A DNA stretch of 64,000 nucleotides from Magnetovibrio blakemorei (GTDB lineage: Bacteria > Pseudomonadota > Alphaproteobacteria > Rhodospirillales > Magnetovibrionaceae), in assembly GCF_001746755.1 (NCBI RefSeq), contig NZ_MCGG01000008.1, forward strand, positions 1-64,000, given 5' to 3'. Under the pieces are notes generated by a model. That model saw nothing but the letters and a program-made list of their open reading frames with translations. It did not search any database and had not been told where the DNA came from. The position numbers were made by a program, and so were the translations under genes. Shown in pieces: positions 52,742 to 60,914 of the stretch. Position 1 is the stretch's first letter, and each line of letters starts with the position of its first letter.

Positions 52742-53197
52742 TTAGCCCTCAGCCGCGGCCTCTTCTGCAGGTGCTTCTTCAGCCGGAGCTTCTTCAGCAG
52801 GTGCAGCAGCGGCTTCGGCAGCAGCAGCTTTTGCAGCTTCAGCAGCTTCAATCGCTTCAGCAGCTTTGGCTTCTTTTTCTGCAATCCGCTCCAAAGCTTT
52901 CGCTTTGGGCTTGTTCTTTTTGGTCTGCTGAGGAATGGCCGGTTTTTCGGCCAGGCCAGCAGCGCCCAAGAAGCGTGCAACGCGGTCAGACGGCTGTGCG
53001 CCGAGACCCACCCAATGGGTGATGCGGTCTTCTTTCAACACCACGCGCTGGTCACTGTCTTTGGCCAGCATCGGGTTGTAAGTGCCGACACGCTCGATAA
53101 AGCGGCCGTCACGGGGGCTGCGGGAATCCGCAACAACGATACGGTAGTAGGGGCGCTTTTTCGCGCCACCGCGGGAAAGTCGAATACGCAGAGACAT
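52742..53197 (-). CDS. rpsP: Ribosomal protein S16
   Basis: The first 80 residues or so are S16 ([20 protein letters not shown], then [14 protein letters not shown]). The C-terminus extends to 151 residues with an Ala/Glu-rich low-complexity tail with PAEEA repeats. Such extensions are usual for alphaproteobacterial S16. It precedes rimM and trmD in the common order. Confidence 0.96.
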   Translation of the reverse strand: MSLRIRLSRGGAKKRPYYRIVVADSRSPRDGRFIERVGTYNPMLAKDSDQRVVLKEDRITHWVGLGAQPSDRVARFLGAAGLAEKPAIPQQTKKNKPKAKALERIAEKEAKAAEAIEAAEAAKAAAAEAAAAPAEEAPAEEAPAEEAAAEG

Positions 53198-53281
53198 GGT
53201 TCTCGCTATCCTTTTCTATGTTTGTTCGTTCAATCCAAAATTCGAAACCAAGGCATTGCCCCGGCTAATGCGTAACGTTCA

Positions 53282-54664
53282 TCACTTAAAACCAGGCGGA
53301 AGGTTAGGCATCGCCCCACCACCCATACCCGGTATATTGGGCATTTTGAGCAGGCCTTTTTTGCCCATCTTGCCCATATTCTTCATCATCTTGCTCATCG
53401 TTTCGAATTGCTTGAGCAAGCGGTTCACTTCCGGAACCGTGGTCCCGGACCCAGCCGCGATGCGTTTGCGCCGCGAGCCGTTGATCAGTTTCGGGTTGCG
53501 CCGTTCGCGCAATGTCATGGAACGAATGATCGCTTCTTGGTGAGCGATCTTTTTTTCGTCGATGTCGGCGTTGGCCAACTGTTTTTTCATTTTGCCCATG
53601 CCGGGCATCATGCCCATCAGGCCCTTCAAGTCGCCCATTTTACGCAACTGACCGATTTGATTGGCCATGTCGTCCAGGGTGAATTGCCCCTTCATCATGC
53701 GTTCGGCGGTTTTTTCGGCCTCTTCTTGGTCGATGACTTGCGCGGCGCGTTCGACCAAGCCGACCACGTCGCCCTGGCCCAAAATCGAGCCCGCGACGCG
53801 CTTGGCGTCAAACGCATCCAGCTCATCAATTTTTTCGCCGACGCCTAAAAATTTAATCGGTGTGTTGGTGACGGCGCGCATGGACAACGCCGCACCGCCG
53901 CGGGCATCGCCGTCAACACGGGTCAACACAATGCCGGTGATGCCGACCTTGTCGTGAAACTCTTTGGCGACATTGACCGCGTCTTGGCCGGTCATGGCAT
54001 CGGTCACCAACAGGGTTTCGCCGGGGTTTACCGCGTCGCTCACCTGTTGGACTTCGCTCATCAACGCTTCGTCGATGTGCAAACGCCCGGCGGTGTCGAG
54101 CATCACCACGTCGTAACCTTCGGTGCGGCCAACGTTCATGGCGCGCTTGGCGATGGCGACGGGCTGTTCGCCAAAAACGATTGGCAAGGTCGCGATGTCG
54201 TTTTGCTGGCCCAACTGCGCCAACTGCTGTTGCGCGGCAGGACGATAGATGTCCAACGACGCCATCAGCACTTTTTTCTTGTCCAAGCGCGTCAGACGCG
54301 CGGCGATTTTCGCAGTGGTCGTGGTTTTACCGGAACCTTGCAGACCGACCATCAACACCGCGTTGGGTGGATTGCCATGAACGCGCAAGGGTTGGGGTTC
54401 TGCGCCCAGCATCTCGACCAAATGATCGTGCACCACCTTGACGACCAATTGGCCGGGGGTGACGGAGCGTAATATTTGTTCGCCAACGGCGGCTTCAGAC
54501 ACTTTGGCGATGAAATCTTTGACCACCGGAAGAGCGACGTCGGCCTCGAGCAGCGCAATACGCACTTCGCGCATGGCTTCGGAAACGTCCGAGGCCTTCA
54601 GCGCGCCGCGTCTTGTCAGCTTGTCGAATACGTCGCCAAGCTTATTGCTCAAACCTTCAAACAT
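53282..54664 (-). CDS. ffh: Signal recognition particle protein Ffh
   Basis: This SRP54 GTPase of about 460 residues has the N domain (MFEGLSNKLGDVFDKLTRRG), G domain with GLQGSGKTTTTAKIA and DTAGR, and a methionine-rich M domain with GMMPGMGKMKKQ. It binds signal sequences with 4.5S RNA. ATG 54664 follows GGAA at 6-nt spacing. Confidence 0.97.
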   Translation of the reverse strand: MFEGLSNKLGDVFDKLTRRGALKASDVSEAMREVRIALLEADVALPVVKDFIAKVSEAAVGEQILRSVTPGQLVVKVVHDHLVEMLGAEPQPLRVHGNPPNAVLMVGLQGSGKTTTTAKIAARLTRLDKKKVLMASLDIYRPAAQQQLAQLGQQNDIATLPIVFGEQPVAIAKRAMNVGRTEGYDVVMLDTAGRLHIDEALMSEVQQVSDAVNPGETLLVTDAMTGQDAVNVAKEFHDKVGITGIVLTRVDGDARGGAALSMRAVTNTPIKFLGVGEKIDELDAFDAKRVAGSILGQGDVVGLVERAAQVIDQEEAEKTAERMMKGQFTLDDMANQIGQLRKMGDLKGLMGMMPGMGKMKKQLANADIDEKKIAHQEAIIRSMTLRERRNPKLINGSRRKRIAAGSGTTVPEVNRLLKQFETMSKMMKNMGKMGKKGLLKMPNIPGMGGGAMPNLPPGFK

Positions 54665-54743
54665 GCTCATTCCAGCTTTGTCACGCCCCAAAAGACGCCT
54701 TAAAAACTCACTTCCATCAACGCCTTAGGCCAAACGAAAATCG

Positions 54744-54772
54744 CGCCAGTGCGCGAAACTCGCGGACTGGCG
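54744..54772 (-). other. Hairpin in the ffh upstream region
   Basis: CGCCAGT (54744-54750) pairs with ACTGGCG (54766-54772), with an inner GCG/CGC stem. On the minus strand it exits into ATTTTCGTTT, so it could be a terminator or leader attenuator. The rest of the 54665-55045 gap shows no gene. Confidence 0.4.
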
Positions 54773-54992
54773 GTGCCCTCAGTGCAGAGGTCTCAGGGCA
54801 TCTTCGGTTCAGCTATGAGGCTGATGGATGCGGCTATCTACCCCGTCGAAGCGCTGAGAGTCAACACCTTTCGGCTTTTTTCCCACAATTCCAAGGCTGA
54901 ACACCACCACCGTATTTTGGGGCAATTCAACCTATACACTTCAAAAGGGTTGATTCATGATCCGGTTTGGTTGTTTTATCTTAAACGAAACA

Positions 54993-55022
54993 CTGACACG
55001 TTTACGCGGTGTCTTCTTTAAT
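54993..55022 (+). promoter_or_regulatory. Possible promoter of the first XRE-type gene
   Basis: CTGACA (54993-54998) is followed after 18 bp by TTTAAT (55017-55022). The start would be about 55029, 17 nt before the ATG, with GGAG in between. Confidence 0.4.
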
Positions 55023-55045
55023 AGCCTTAATCCTGGAGCCTAACC

Positions 55046-55483
55046 ATGAGCCGTCGACCGCCTAAAGAAACCCCTGACCCCATTGATATCCATGTTGGGC
55101 AACGCCTGAAAGCCCGCCGGGTGGGATTGCGCATCAGCCAGTCGGATATCGGCAAGGCGCTCGACGTGACGTTTCAGCAAGTGCAAAAATACGAAAACGG
55201 GGCCAACCGCATTGGCGCCAGCAATCTTTACAAACTGGCCCAGGCGTTAAACGTCGATGTATCGTATTTTTTTGAAGACATGCCCTCGGCACAAAAAATG
55301 CGCTCCCTGTCCGATCAGCCCGCCGCAGCCTTCGAACACGACCCCATGAGCCAGCCGGAATCGATCAAGCTGGTGCACAACTACTTCCGCATCGCCAGTC
55401 CCAGCGTGCGGGCGCGCATGTTTCAGTTGGTCAAATCCATTGCCGACGCCGAAGCCTTGGGGGAAGACCCGGACAACGCGTGA
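55046..55483 (+). CDS. XRE-family helix-turn-helix regulator
   Basis: This 145-residue protein has an N-terminal HTH_3 domain (about 18-72: QRLKARRVGLRISQSDIG, FQQVQKYENGANRI, LYKLAQALNVDVSYFF). The C-terminal helices end with SPSVRARMFQLVKSIADAE. It is of the type common in Rhodospirillales; the target genes are unknown. It is the first of two regulators whose C-terminal ends share an R-x-x-[MV]-F-x-L-[VI]-x-[ST]-[IL]-A pattern. Confidence 0.85.
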   Translation: MSRRPPKETPDPIDIHVGQRLKARRVGLRISQSDIGKALDVTFQQVQKYENGANRIGASNLYKLAQALNVDVSYFFEDMPSAQKMRSLSDQPAAAFEHDPMSQPESIKLVHNYFRIASPSVRARMFQLVKSIADAEALGEDPDNA

Positions 55484-55580
55484 TTGGTCTTAACACCCAA
55501 GAGTGCCTTTTTTCCAAGCGCTTTGACGGGCTCCATTCCCCTTTCTCCCATTCTTAAAATCATACAGTTTTGTGCATGTG

Positions 55581-55669
55581 CCTCAGAGCATGAATTTGCG
55601 CGCCCATCAACACAACCTTAAAGAGTTTGAATATTTAGTGTATACCTCAGAGTGCACAACCAATATAAT
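55581..55669 (+). promoter_or_regulatory. Repeated CCTCAGAG motif and TATAAT upstream of the second XRE gene
   Basis: CCTCAGAG occurs at 55581-55588 and 55645-55652, 64 bp apart, each flanked by T/G/C-rich imperfectly palindromic sequence. TATAAT lies at 55664-55669. Together they look like a promoter with regulator sites, possibly bound by one of the neighbouring XRE proteins. Confidence 0.4.
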
Positions 55670-55729
55670 GCATGCCTACACTTATACACCTATTAATGAG
55701 CCTAGCGCGACACCTTGAAAGCCGCACCC

Positions 55730-56194
55730 ATGACAGTTCGCTCGACACCGCCGATCAAACCCAAGCTGATCCCCAGCAATGATCACGTCCCCATGCAGCG
55801 GACCAAGCCACCCTTAACCAACGATTTCGACCGCTTCTTTCCCATTCGCATCAAAGCGATGCGCCTGTCCCTGAACCTTAGCGCCGCGATGATGGACCGC
55901 CATGCCGGCTTTAGCCCCGGCACAACGGGGCGTTTGGAGCGGGGGGAATTGCGGGTCTACGCCAACCATCTGTACGCGCTGTGCGCCGCCACCGGCGTGC
56001 CCATCGGCTTTTTTTACGACACCCTCGACGATGCCCAGAGCCCTGAGGCTTCCCCCGGGGGTTCATATGATCAAGAACTGGAAAAACAGCGCCTTTTGCT
56101 GGCCTTCATGAGCATCAAAGACCCGACGATCAAGCGCGATGTGTTTGAACTGATTGAAACCCTGGCCAACGAATACCCCACCAAAGCGCCGTAA
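55730..56194 (+). CDS. XRE-like helix-turn-helix regulator, second of a pair
   Basis: This 154-residue protein has a proline-rich N-terminus (about residues 1-30) and a divergent HTH (RIKAMRLSLNLSAAMMDRHA, then TTGRLERGELRVYANHLYAL and TGVPIGFFYD). The C-terminus (KDPTIKRDVFELIETLANE) matches the end of the upstream regulator. ATG 55730 was selected over TTG 55715, but no strong ribosome site is visible. It sits 50 bp before dapF. Confidence 0.7.
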   Translation: MTVRSTPPIKPKLIPSNDHVPMQRTKPPLTNDFDRFFPIRIKAMRLSLNLSAAMMDRHAGFSPGTTGRLERGELRVYANHLYALCAATGVPIGFFYDTLDDAQSPEASPGGSYDQELEKQRLLLAFMSIKDPTIKRDVFELIETLANEYPTKAP

Positions 56195-56243
56195 GCGCCC
56201 AAAATCCTGGACTTTGGGGCCTTTTCCCCCATATATAGCGTCC

Positions 56244-57086
56244 ATGGCAGCACTTGATTTCATAAAGATGCACGGACTTGGCAACGATTTCGTGATCCTG
56301 GACGGTCGTGACGGTGGACTTTCCCTGTCTGCGGGCGACGTGCGCGCCATTTCTGCCCGCCAACGGGGCGTCGGTTGCGATCAGTTGATCGTCCTGGAAC
56401 CCGCCCGGAACGAATTGGCCGACGTCTTTATGCGCATTTACAATCCCGATGGGTCTGAAAGCGGTGCGTGCGGCAATGCCACACGGTGCGTCGCAAGCCT
56501 GCTGATGGCGGAACAAGACGTCACGGAAGTCATTGTCGAAACCATTTCCGGCTTGCTCGATTGCGAAAACGTTGGTGACGGACTGTACAGCGTCGACATG
56601 GGTCTGGCGCGCCTAGATTGGCGCGATTTGCCCTTGTCCCATGCCTGTGACACGGACAACCTGCCCATCGAAATCGGTCCCCTGAAAAACCCGGTGGGCG
56701 TCAACATGGGCAATCCCCACGCGGTGTTCATGGTCGCCGATGCCAACGCCATCGACTTAAACACCTTCGGTCCCTTGATCGAACACGATCAATTGTTTCC
56801 CGAACGCACCAACGTCGAAGCCGTAGAGGTTTTGGCCAACGACCGCATCCGCATGCGCGTATGGGAACGCGGCGCCGGCATCACCCAGGCCTGTGGGTCG
56901 GGGGCGTGTGCCGCATTGGTCGCCACCGCCAGACGGGGCTTGACCGGGCGCAAAGCCGATGTGGTGCTGGATGGTGGAATCTTGACCATTGAATGGATGG
57001 CCGACAACAACGTCTTGATGACCGGACCCGTCGCCACCAGCTTTCGCGGTCAAATCGATCCCAGCCTGTTGGGGTCAAAGCCGTGA
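56244..57086 (+). CDS. dapF: Diaminopimelate epimerase
   Basis: This 280-residue PLP-independent epimerase converts LL- to meso-diaminopimelate for lysine and peptidoglycan. Catalytic cysteines are in ACGNATRC and GSGAC. It starts MAALDFIKMHGLGNDF. The in-frame extension to 56154 is not conserved. TATATA at 56232-56237 lies seven bases before the ATG and no ribosome site is seen, so a leaderless mRNA is possible. It overlaps mtaB by four bases. Confidence 0.95.
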   Translation: MAALDFIKMHGLGNDFVILDGRDGGLSLSAGDVRAISARQRGVGCDQLIVLEPARNELADVFMRIYNPDGSESGACGNATRCVASLLMAEQDVTEVIVETISGLLDCENVGDGLYSVDMGLARLDWRDLPLSHACDTDNLPIEIGPLKNPVGVNMGNPHAVFMVADANAIDLNTFGPLIEHDQLFPERTNVEAVEVLANDRIRMRVWERGAGITQACGSGACAALVATARRGLTGRKADVVLDGGILTIEWMADNNVLMTGPVATSFRGQIDPSLLGSKP

Positions 57087-58366
57087 AAGACACCAACATC
57101 ATCACCTTGGGCTGTCGCCTCAACACGCTTGAATCCGAAGTCATGCGCGACGAAATGGCCAAAGCAGGGGTCACCGATGCGGTGATCATCAACACCTGCG
57201 CCGTCACCGCCGAGGCCGAGCGCCAAGCCCGCCAGACCATCCGCCGCATCAAGCGTGAACGCCCCACCGCGCGCATCATCGTGACCGGATGCGCCGCCCA
57301 ATTGGACCCCGCCAAGTTCGCCAGCATGGCCGAAGTCGACCGGGTGGTCGGCAACGCGGAAAAACTCAACGGGGCACAGCTTTTGGGCTTTGGCCAAAAC
57401 GATCCGTCCTCCATCGTTGTTTCCGATATCCAGGAAGTCAAAGAAACCGCCGGGCATCTGGTGTCCGGTCTGGACGGTCGCACGCGGGCTTTTGTCATGG
57501 TCCAGCAGGGCTGCGACAATGATTGCACGTTCTGCATCATTCCCGCCGCCCGCGGCCCCAATCGCTCCGTGCCGCTTGACGCCATCGTCGCCCAAGTGCA
57601 CAAGCTGGTCGCGGCAGGGCACTTGGAAGTGGTGCTCACCGGCGTCGACATTGCGGCCTATGGCTCTGATTTGGGCTTGTGTGATGACCACGGCACGGGC
57701 CTCACCACCATCGTGCGCGCCATCTTGGCGGGTGTGCCCGACTTGGCGCGTTTGCGCCTCAGCTCGCTGGACCCGGCGCGCTTGAACGACGGTTTTTTCG
57801 AATTGTTGAAAACCGAACCTCGTTTGATGCCGCATCTGCACTTGAGCCTGCAGGCGGGCGAAGACTTGGTGTTGAAGCGCATGAAACGCCGCCACTCCAT
57901 TGCCGATATCCGCCTGATCGTCGAGCGCGCCCTGAGTGCCCGTCCGGGTCTGGTCTTCGGCGCGGATTTGATCGCGGGTTTCCCCACCGAATCTGAGACG
58001 ATGTTTGAAACCACGGTCCGCAACGTCCAAGACCTGGGCCTGCACTATTTGCACGTGTTTCCTTATTCCAGCCGCCCCGGCACCCCTGCCGAGCGCATGC
58101 CCCAAGTGCCCGGCGACGTTGCCAAAGCCCGCGCCAAACGCTTGCGCGAAGTGGGCGACGCAAACTTGGCCCGCCATCTTGAAACGCTGCGCGGAACGAC
58201 CCAAACGGTGCTGGTGGAAAAAGCCGACTTTGCCCGCACCGAAACCTTTGCCCCCGTTCGCTTGACGACCCCCGCAACGCCGGGGAACCTCATCCAGGTC
58301 ACCATCACCGGGCACCAAGACGGCGAGCTTTTGGCCGCCAGTTCGTCCGTGCAGGCCGCAGAATAA
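57083..58366 (+). CDS. mtaB: tRNA threonylcarbamoyladenosine methylthiotransferase MtaB
   Basis: This 427-residue radical-SAM methylthiotransferase makes ms2t6A37 in tRNA. It has an N-terminal UPF0004 domain with three cysteines (GCRLNTLESE, NTCAVTAEAE, TGCAAQ), the SAM-cluster motif GCDNDCTFCIIP and a C-terminal TRAM domain. It starts with GTG in a GTGA overlap with the dapF stop, preceded by GGGG. It is convergent to the Crp/Fnr gene, six bases apart. Confidence 0.93.
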   Translation: MKDTNIITLGCRLNTLESEVMRDEMAKAGVTDAVIINTCAVTAEAERQARQTIRRIKRERPTARIIVTGCAAQLDPAKFASMAEVDRVVGNAEKLNGAQLLGFGQNDPSSIVVSDIQEVKETAGHLVSGLDGRTRAFVMVQQGCDNDCTFCIIPAARGPNRSVPLDAIVAQVHKLVAAGHLEVVLTGVDIAAYGSDLGLCDDHGTGLTTIVRAILAGVPDLARLRLSSLDPARLNDGFFELLKTEPRLMPHLHLSLQAGEDLVLKRMKRRHSIADIRLIVERALSARPGLVFGADLIAGFPTESETMFETTVRNVQDLGLHYLHVFPYSSRPGTPAERMPQVPGDVAKARAKRLREVGDANLARHLETLRGTTQTVLVEKADFARTETFAPVRLTTPATPGNLIQVTITGHQDGELLAASSSVQAAE

Positions 58367-58371
58367 GCCGT

Positions 58372-58956
58372 TTACATCTGGATCACGCGGCCCGAGCGCG
58401 TTAACCGCCCGCCAACCTGCAAGCGCTTTAAGGCTCTATACAGGGCTTCGTGGGTGAGGCCAATTTCCGTTGCAAAATCCTTCCAAGTGCCGTTCAGCTC
58501 CAACCGAGACTGGCCGCTTCTCAGACGCAGGGACAGCGCCGCCATGACGCGATCTTCGGCGGAGCGAATGCTGCGCAATTCCAGGCTAGAGCGCAGCCTT
58601 TGCACCTGACTGGCCATGTGGTGACAAAATGCCGCCGCGAAGGCTTGATCGTTTTGCATCAAATTTTGCAGGGCCAATTTGGGAAACTGAGCGACATGGG
58701 TCCCGGTCAGAACTTCTCCATCACAATGGTAGACATCCGAAAACAAGGCCGCTTCGGCAAAGATATCACCCGCAGACGCGCGGTGAACGGTCAGCGCTGC
58801 ACCTTCCACCGTGTAGCGGCGCAATTGAGCGTGTCCTTGCACAATGCCAAAAACAAAACGGGTCGTATCGCCGCGACGAAACAACATACTGTCCGCCGCA
58901 AAACGCTCAACCCGCGCTTGCTCGCCCAATCGATCTATGAGCTCTTGCGCATCCAT
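58372..58956 (-). CDS. Crp/Fnr family regulator with altered recognition helix
   Basis: This 194-residue protein has an N-terminal sensory barrel (FAADSMLFRRGDTTRFVFGI) and a C-terminal winged helix. The recognition helix reads LTHEALYRALKRLQVGG, with Tyr in place of the usual Ser of the E..SR motif. There is no FNR-type cysteine cluster. ATG 58956 has AAGGGG upstream and is preferred to 58986. It is divergent from a class II cytochrome c across an FNR-like palindrome, which it may bind. Confidence 0.85.
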   Translation of the reverse strand: MDAQELIDRLGEQARVERFAADSMLFRRGDTTRFVFGIVQGHAQLRRYTVEGAALTVHRASAGDIFAEAALFSDVYHCDGEVLTGTHVAQFPKLALQNLMQNDQAFAAAFCHHMASQVQRLRSSLELRSIRSAEDRVMAALSLRLRSGQSRLELNGTWKDFATEIGLTHEALYRALKRLQVGGRLTRSGRVIQM

Positions 58957-58976
58957 GCCGACCCCTTTCGCCCTGT

Positions 58977-58990
58977 ATGATTGCAATCAT
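58977..58990. promoter_or_regulatory. FNR/DNR-like palindromic operator
   Basis: ATGATTGCAATCAT is a perfect 14-bp palindrome that matches the FNR box (TTGAT-N4-ATCAA) at 8 of 10 positions. It lies between divergent genes. If the cytochrome gene uses TATATT (59013-59018) with a start at about 59025, the centre (58983.5) is at -41.5, the class II activator position. Confidence 0.6.
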
Positions 58991-59012
58991 ATGCGGGATC
59001 CAAATCAAGGTC

Positions 59013-59018
59013 TATATT
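59013..59018 (+). promoter_or_regulatory. -10 element of the cytochrome gene
   Basis: TATATT is not preceded by a good -35 hexamer, as expected for an activator-dependent promoter; the palindrome replaces it. Confidence 0.4.
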
Positions 59019-59049
59019 GCCTGTCAAATCTCAATCCAGAGGACCCACC

Positions 59050-59532
59050 ATGAACCCCAAAACATTTCTTTTTGGCACAATCCTCACCGTCGCGCTGTTG
59101 ACATCTGGCGCCATCAGTCGGGCGGAAGAGGCGAAGGCTGACAGCGGGTCTGCGGATGCGCGCACCTTGGTCGAAATGCCGAGTCATATGCAAGCCCACA
59201 TGCTGGGCAATATGCGCGACCACCTTCACGTCTTGGACGACGTGCTGGCGGCACTGGCGAACGGGAATGCCGACGAAGCGGGGAAAATTGTTGAACAGCG
59301 CCTGGGCATGTCGTCACTGGACGATCATGGTGCGGCGCATTTGGCGATGTTTATGCCCAAAGGCATGCAGGCCATCGGCACCGAGCTTCACCACGCCGCA
59401 AGCCGCTTTGCCCAAGCCGCAGCCAACGCCGATGTGGAACACACCTTTGAATCACAGCAAGCGGTTTTCGAAGCCTTGCAAGGCATCACCGTCCAGTGCA
59501 ATGCGTGTCACGATGGCTATCGAATCCGTTAA
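59050..59532 (+). CDS. Secreted class II-type cytochrome c
   Basis: This 160-residue protein has a Sec signal peptide (FLFGTILTVALLTSGAISRA) and a single heme motif CNACH at the very C-terminus, as in cytochrome c' and related class II cytochromes. The body is helical and rich in Met/His (MPSHMQAHMLGNMRDHLHVL). It should be a periplasmic electron carrier or NO/oxygen-interacting protein. ATG 59050 was chosen because the signal peptide starts there. Expression is probably driven by a Crp/Fnr protein through the upstream box. Confidence 0.8.
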   Translation: MNPKTFLFGTILTVALLTSGAISRAEEAKADSGSADARTLVEMPSHMQAHMLGNMRDHLHVLDDVLAALANGNADEAGKIVEQRLGMSSLDDHGAAHLAMFMPKGMQAIGTELHHAASRFAQAAANADVEHTFESQQAVFEALQGITVQCNACHDGYRIR

Positions 59533-59543
59533 AAATGAGTCTG

Positions 59544-59753
59544 TTAAGACTGCGTTGGTGAGTTCTCGGGAACATCTGTCGCCAGCGGCATTTCGCCGTC
59601 AGGGTCTTGTTCCAACATCTCGGCCACGGCGTCATAGGTGCGGGCGTTGACGTCCATCTGTTCTTTCAAGTCCGCATTTTGGGCGCCGATATCGCGAAAA
59701 AAAACAGCGGCATTGCGTAACAGGTTAACGGCTAGCTCGACATGGGTCGCCAT
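59544..59753 (-). CDS. Small unknown protein
   Basis: This 69-residue acidic helical protein (NLLRNAAVFFRDIGAQNADL, then MDVNARTYDAVAEMLEQDP) has no recognised domain. It looks like a short conserved alphaproteobacterial helical protein. AAAGG lies near the start. It is convergent with the cytochrome gene. Confidence 0.6.
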   Translation of the reverse strand: MATHVELAVNLLRNAAVFFRDIGAQNADLKEQMDVNARTYDAVAEMLEQDPDGEMPLATDVPENSPTQS

Positions 59754-59782
59754 GGGAAGACCTTTCGTTGAGGTGTGGACAT

Positions 59783-59804
59783 GAAAAAAGCCCGAACGCG
59801 GGCT
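59783..59804 (-). terminator. Terminator after the 118-residue unknown gene
   Basis: AGCCCG (59789-59794) and CGGGCT (59799-59804) form a tight stem with loop AACG, followed on the minus strand by TTTTTT. Confidence 0.75.
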
Positions 59805-59840
59805 GATCCCTAAACGATGAATGCCCCCTAGGGTAACGCC

Positions 59841-60197
59841 CTAGAGCCTGAGATCAAGGTAAAATCCACGCGGCACATCCCCACGCAAGGGCTGATCGGA
59901 CGATAAAATACGCTTCAATCGCGCCAGAGAGGCTTGGTTTTGCGGCGTTTCGCCTTCATTCATCACATTGGCGCGACGCGAGACGTCTCCGGCACCGGCG
60001 TAGCCTTTGCTGGCTTCAAACCGGGCGCTGCCGTTGACGTCACCCGTCCCACCGATGGCCGAATCCGTATTTTGAGCACCATCGCGCCCCGAACCACGGC
60101 CATCAAAATCACGCCCATCAAAGCCGCGCCCCTGATTTGAGGAGCGTTGCGGGACGGGTCTGACGACCGGAGCGGAGATGTTAGAAATATCAGCCAT
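59841..60197 (-). CDS. Unknown Gly/Asp/Arg-rich protein
   Basis: This 118-residue protein has a disordered Gly/Asp/Arg-rich first half and ends PLRGDVPRGFYLDLRL. Similar DVPRG-[FY]-YLN-type ends are known to me in small proteins from Rhodospirillaceae, sometimes near flagellar genes. No function can be assigned. Confidence 0.6.
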   Translation of the reverse strand: MADISNISAPVVRPVPQRSSNQGRGFDGRDFDGRGSGRDGAQNTDSAIGGTGDVNGSARFEASKGYAGAGDVSRRANVMNEGETPQNQASLARLKRILSSDQPLRGDVPRGFYLDLRL

Positions 60198-60398
60198 AGC
60201 GGTAAGTTTGACACATGAAAATTAAGGTTTCGTTAAACGTTGAGGGACCTTAGCAAGGATCAAGCGCCCCGTCATCCCAAACCCGTCATCTCCAAATGCC
60301 CATCAAACGCAGAGACCCGTCCATCCCAAAGGATAAACGGGTCTGCGTTGGTTGATCTTCTGATGCTCGCGCTCCTTTACAGAGCGACGAACGTTTGC

Positions 60399-60611
60399 TC
60401 AGGCTTTAACGTCAACCACTCCACCACGCCCATTTGATGCAGGTGCATCCTTATGGGCATCCCGGGATGGGTCTTGTTGTGCATTTTGAGCTGCCTGATT
60501 GGCAGCCTCCGTGACAACAACGGCCGCAACCTGCTCCGCCTGTACCGTTTGACGGAGAGCGACGAGTGCTTGTTGAACGTTTGAAGCTGAGCCTGCTGCA
60601 TTAACAGACAT
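60399..60611 (-). CDS. Small Ala/Gln-rich unknown protein
   Basis: This 70-residue protein starts MSVNAAGSASNVQQALVALR and has a predicted helix rich in Ala/Gln/Val, then a polar tail. It recalls small YjfB-type motility proteins, but the match is weak. AGGAGAG upstream supports ATG 60611. Its neighbours are equally unknown. Confidence 0.5.
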   Translation of the reverse strand: MSVNAAGSASNVQQALVALRQTVQAEQVAAVVVTEAANQAAQNAQQDPSRDAHKDAPASNGRGGVVDVKA

Positions 60612-60844
60612 CTTGGCTCTCCTTTCTTGGAACCTCGCCATAAGGCGGCGATTCAAAGCAACGTTTCTGTCGCTGACGCGGATCCGAAACGAATTTTAAG
60701 GTCAATCCATTTCGAAACCGCTACTCGTGTCTGTCTGGTGTTTTCAGCAAAACATTTGGCATCCAACACAGACCTTGACGCTCTCTTATACCATAACTTT
60801 AAGAAATAGTGAATACGGGATGTTATTTATCCACAAAATACAAA

Positions 60845-60879
60845 AAAACACCCCCAGCCGATTTGGCCGGGGGTGTTTT
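60845..60879 (-). terminator. Terminator of pgk
   Basis: ACACCCCCAGCC and GGCCGGGGGTGT pair with one mismatch and exit on the minus strand into a T tract. The rest of 60612-60914 shows no gene. Confidence 0.8.
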
Positions 60880-60914
60880 GGGTTTGGTGTCTTTGGTATG
60901 TCGCGCAAACGTGT

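Noticed and set aside
52742-52900. Ala/Glu-rich S16 extension as an unusual feature
   Set aside because: Long acidic or Ala-rich tails are common for S16 in alphaproteobacteria.
55046-56194. XRE regulators as prophage remnant
   Set aside because: No integrase, phage structural genes or attachment sites are nearby, and base composition is like the surroundings.
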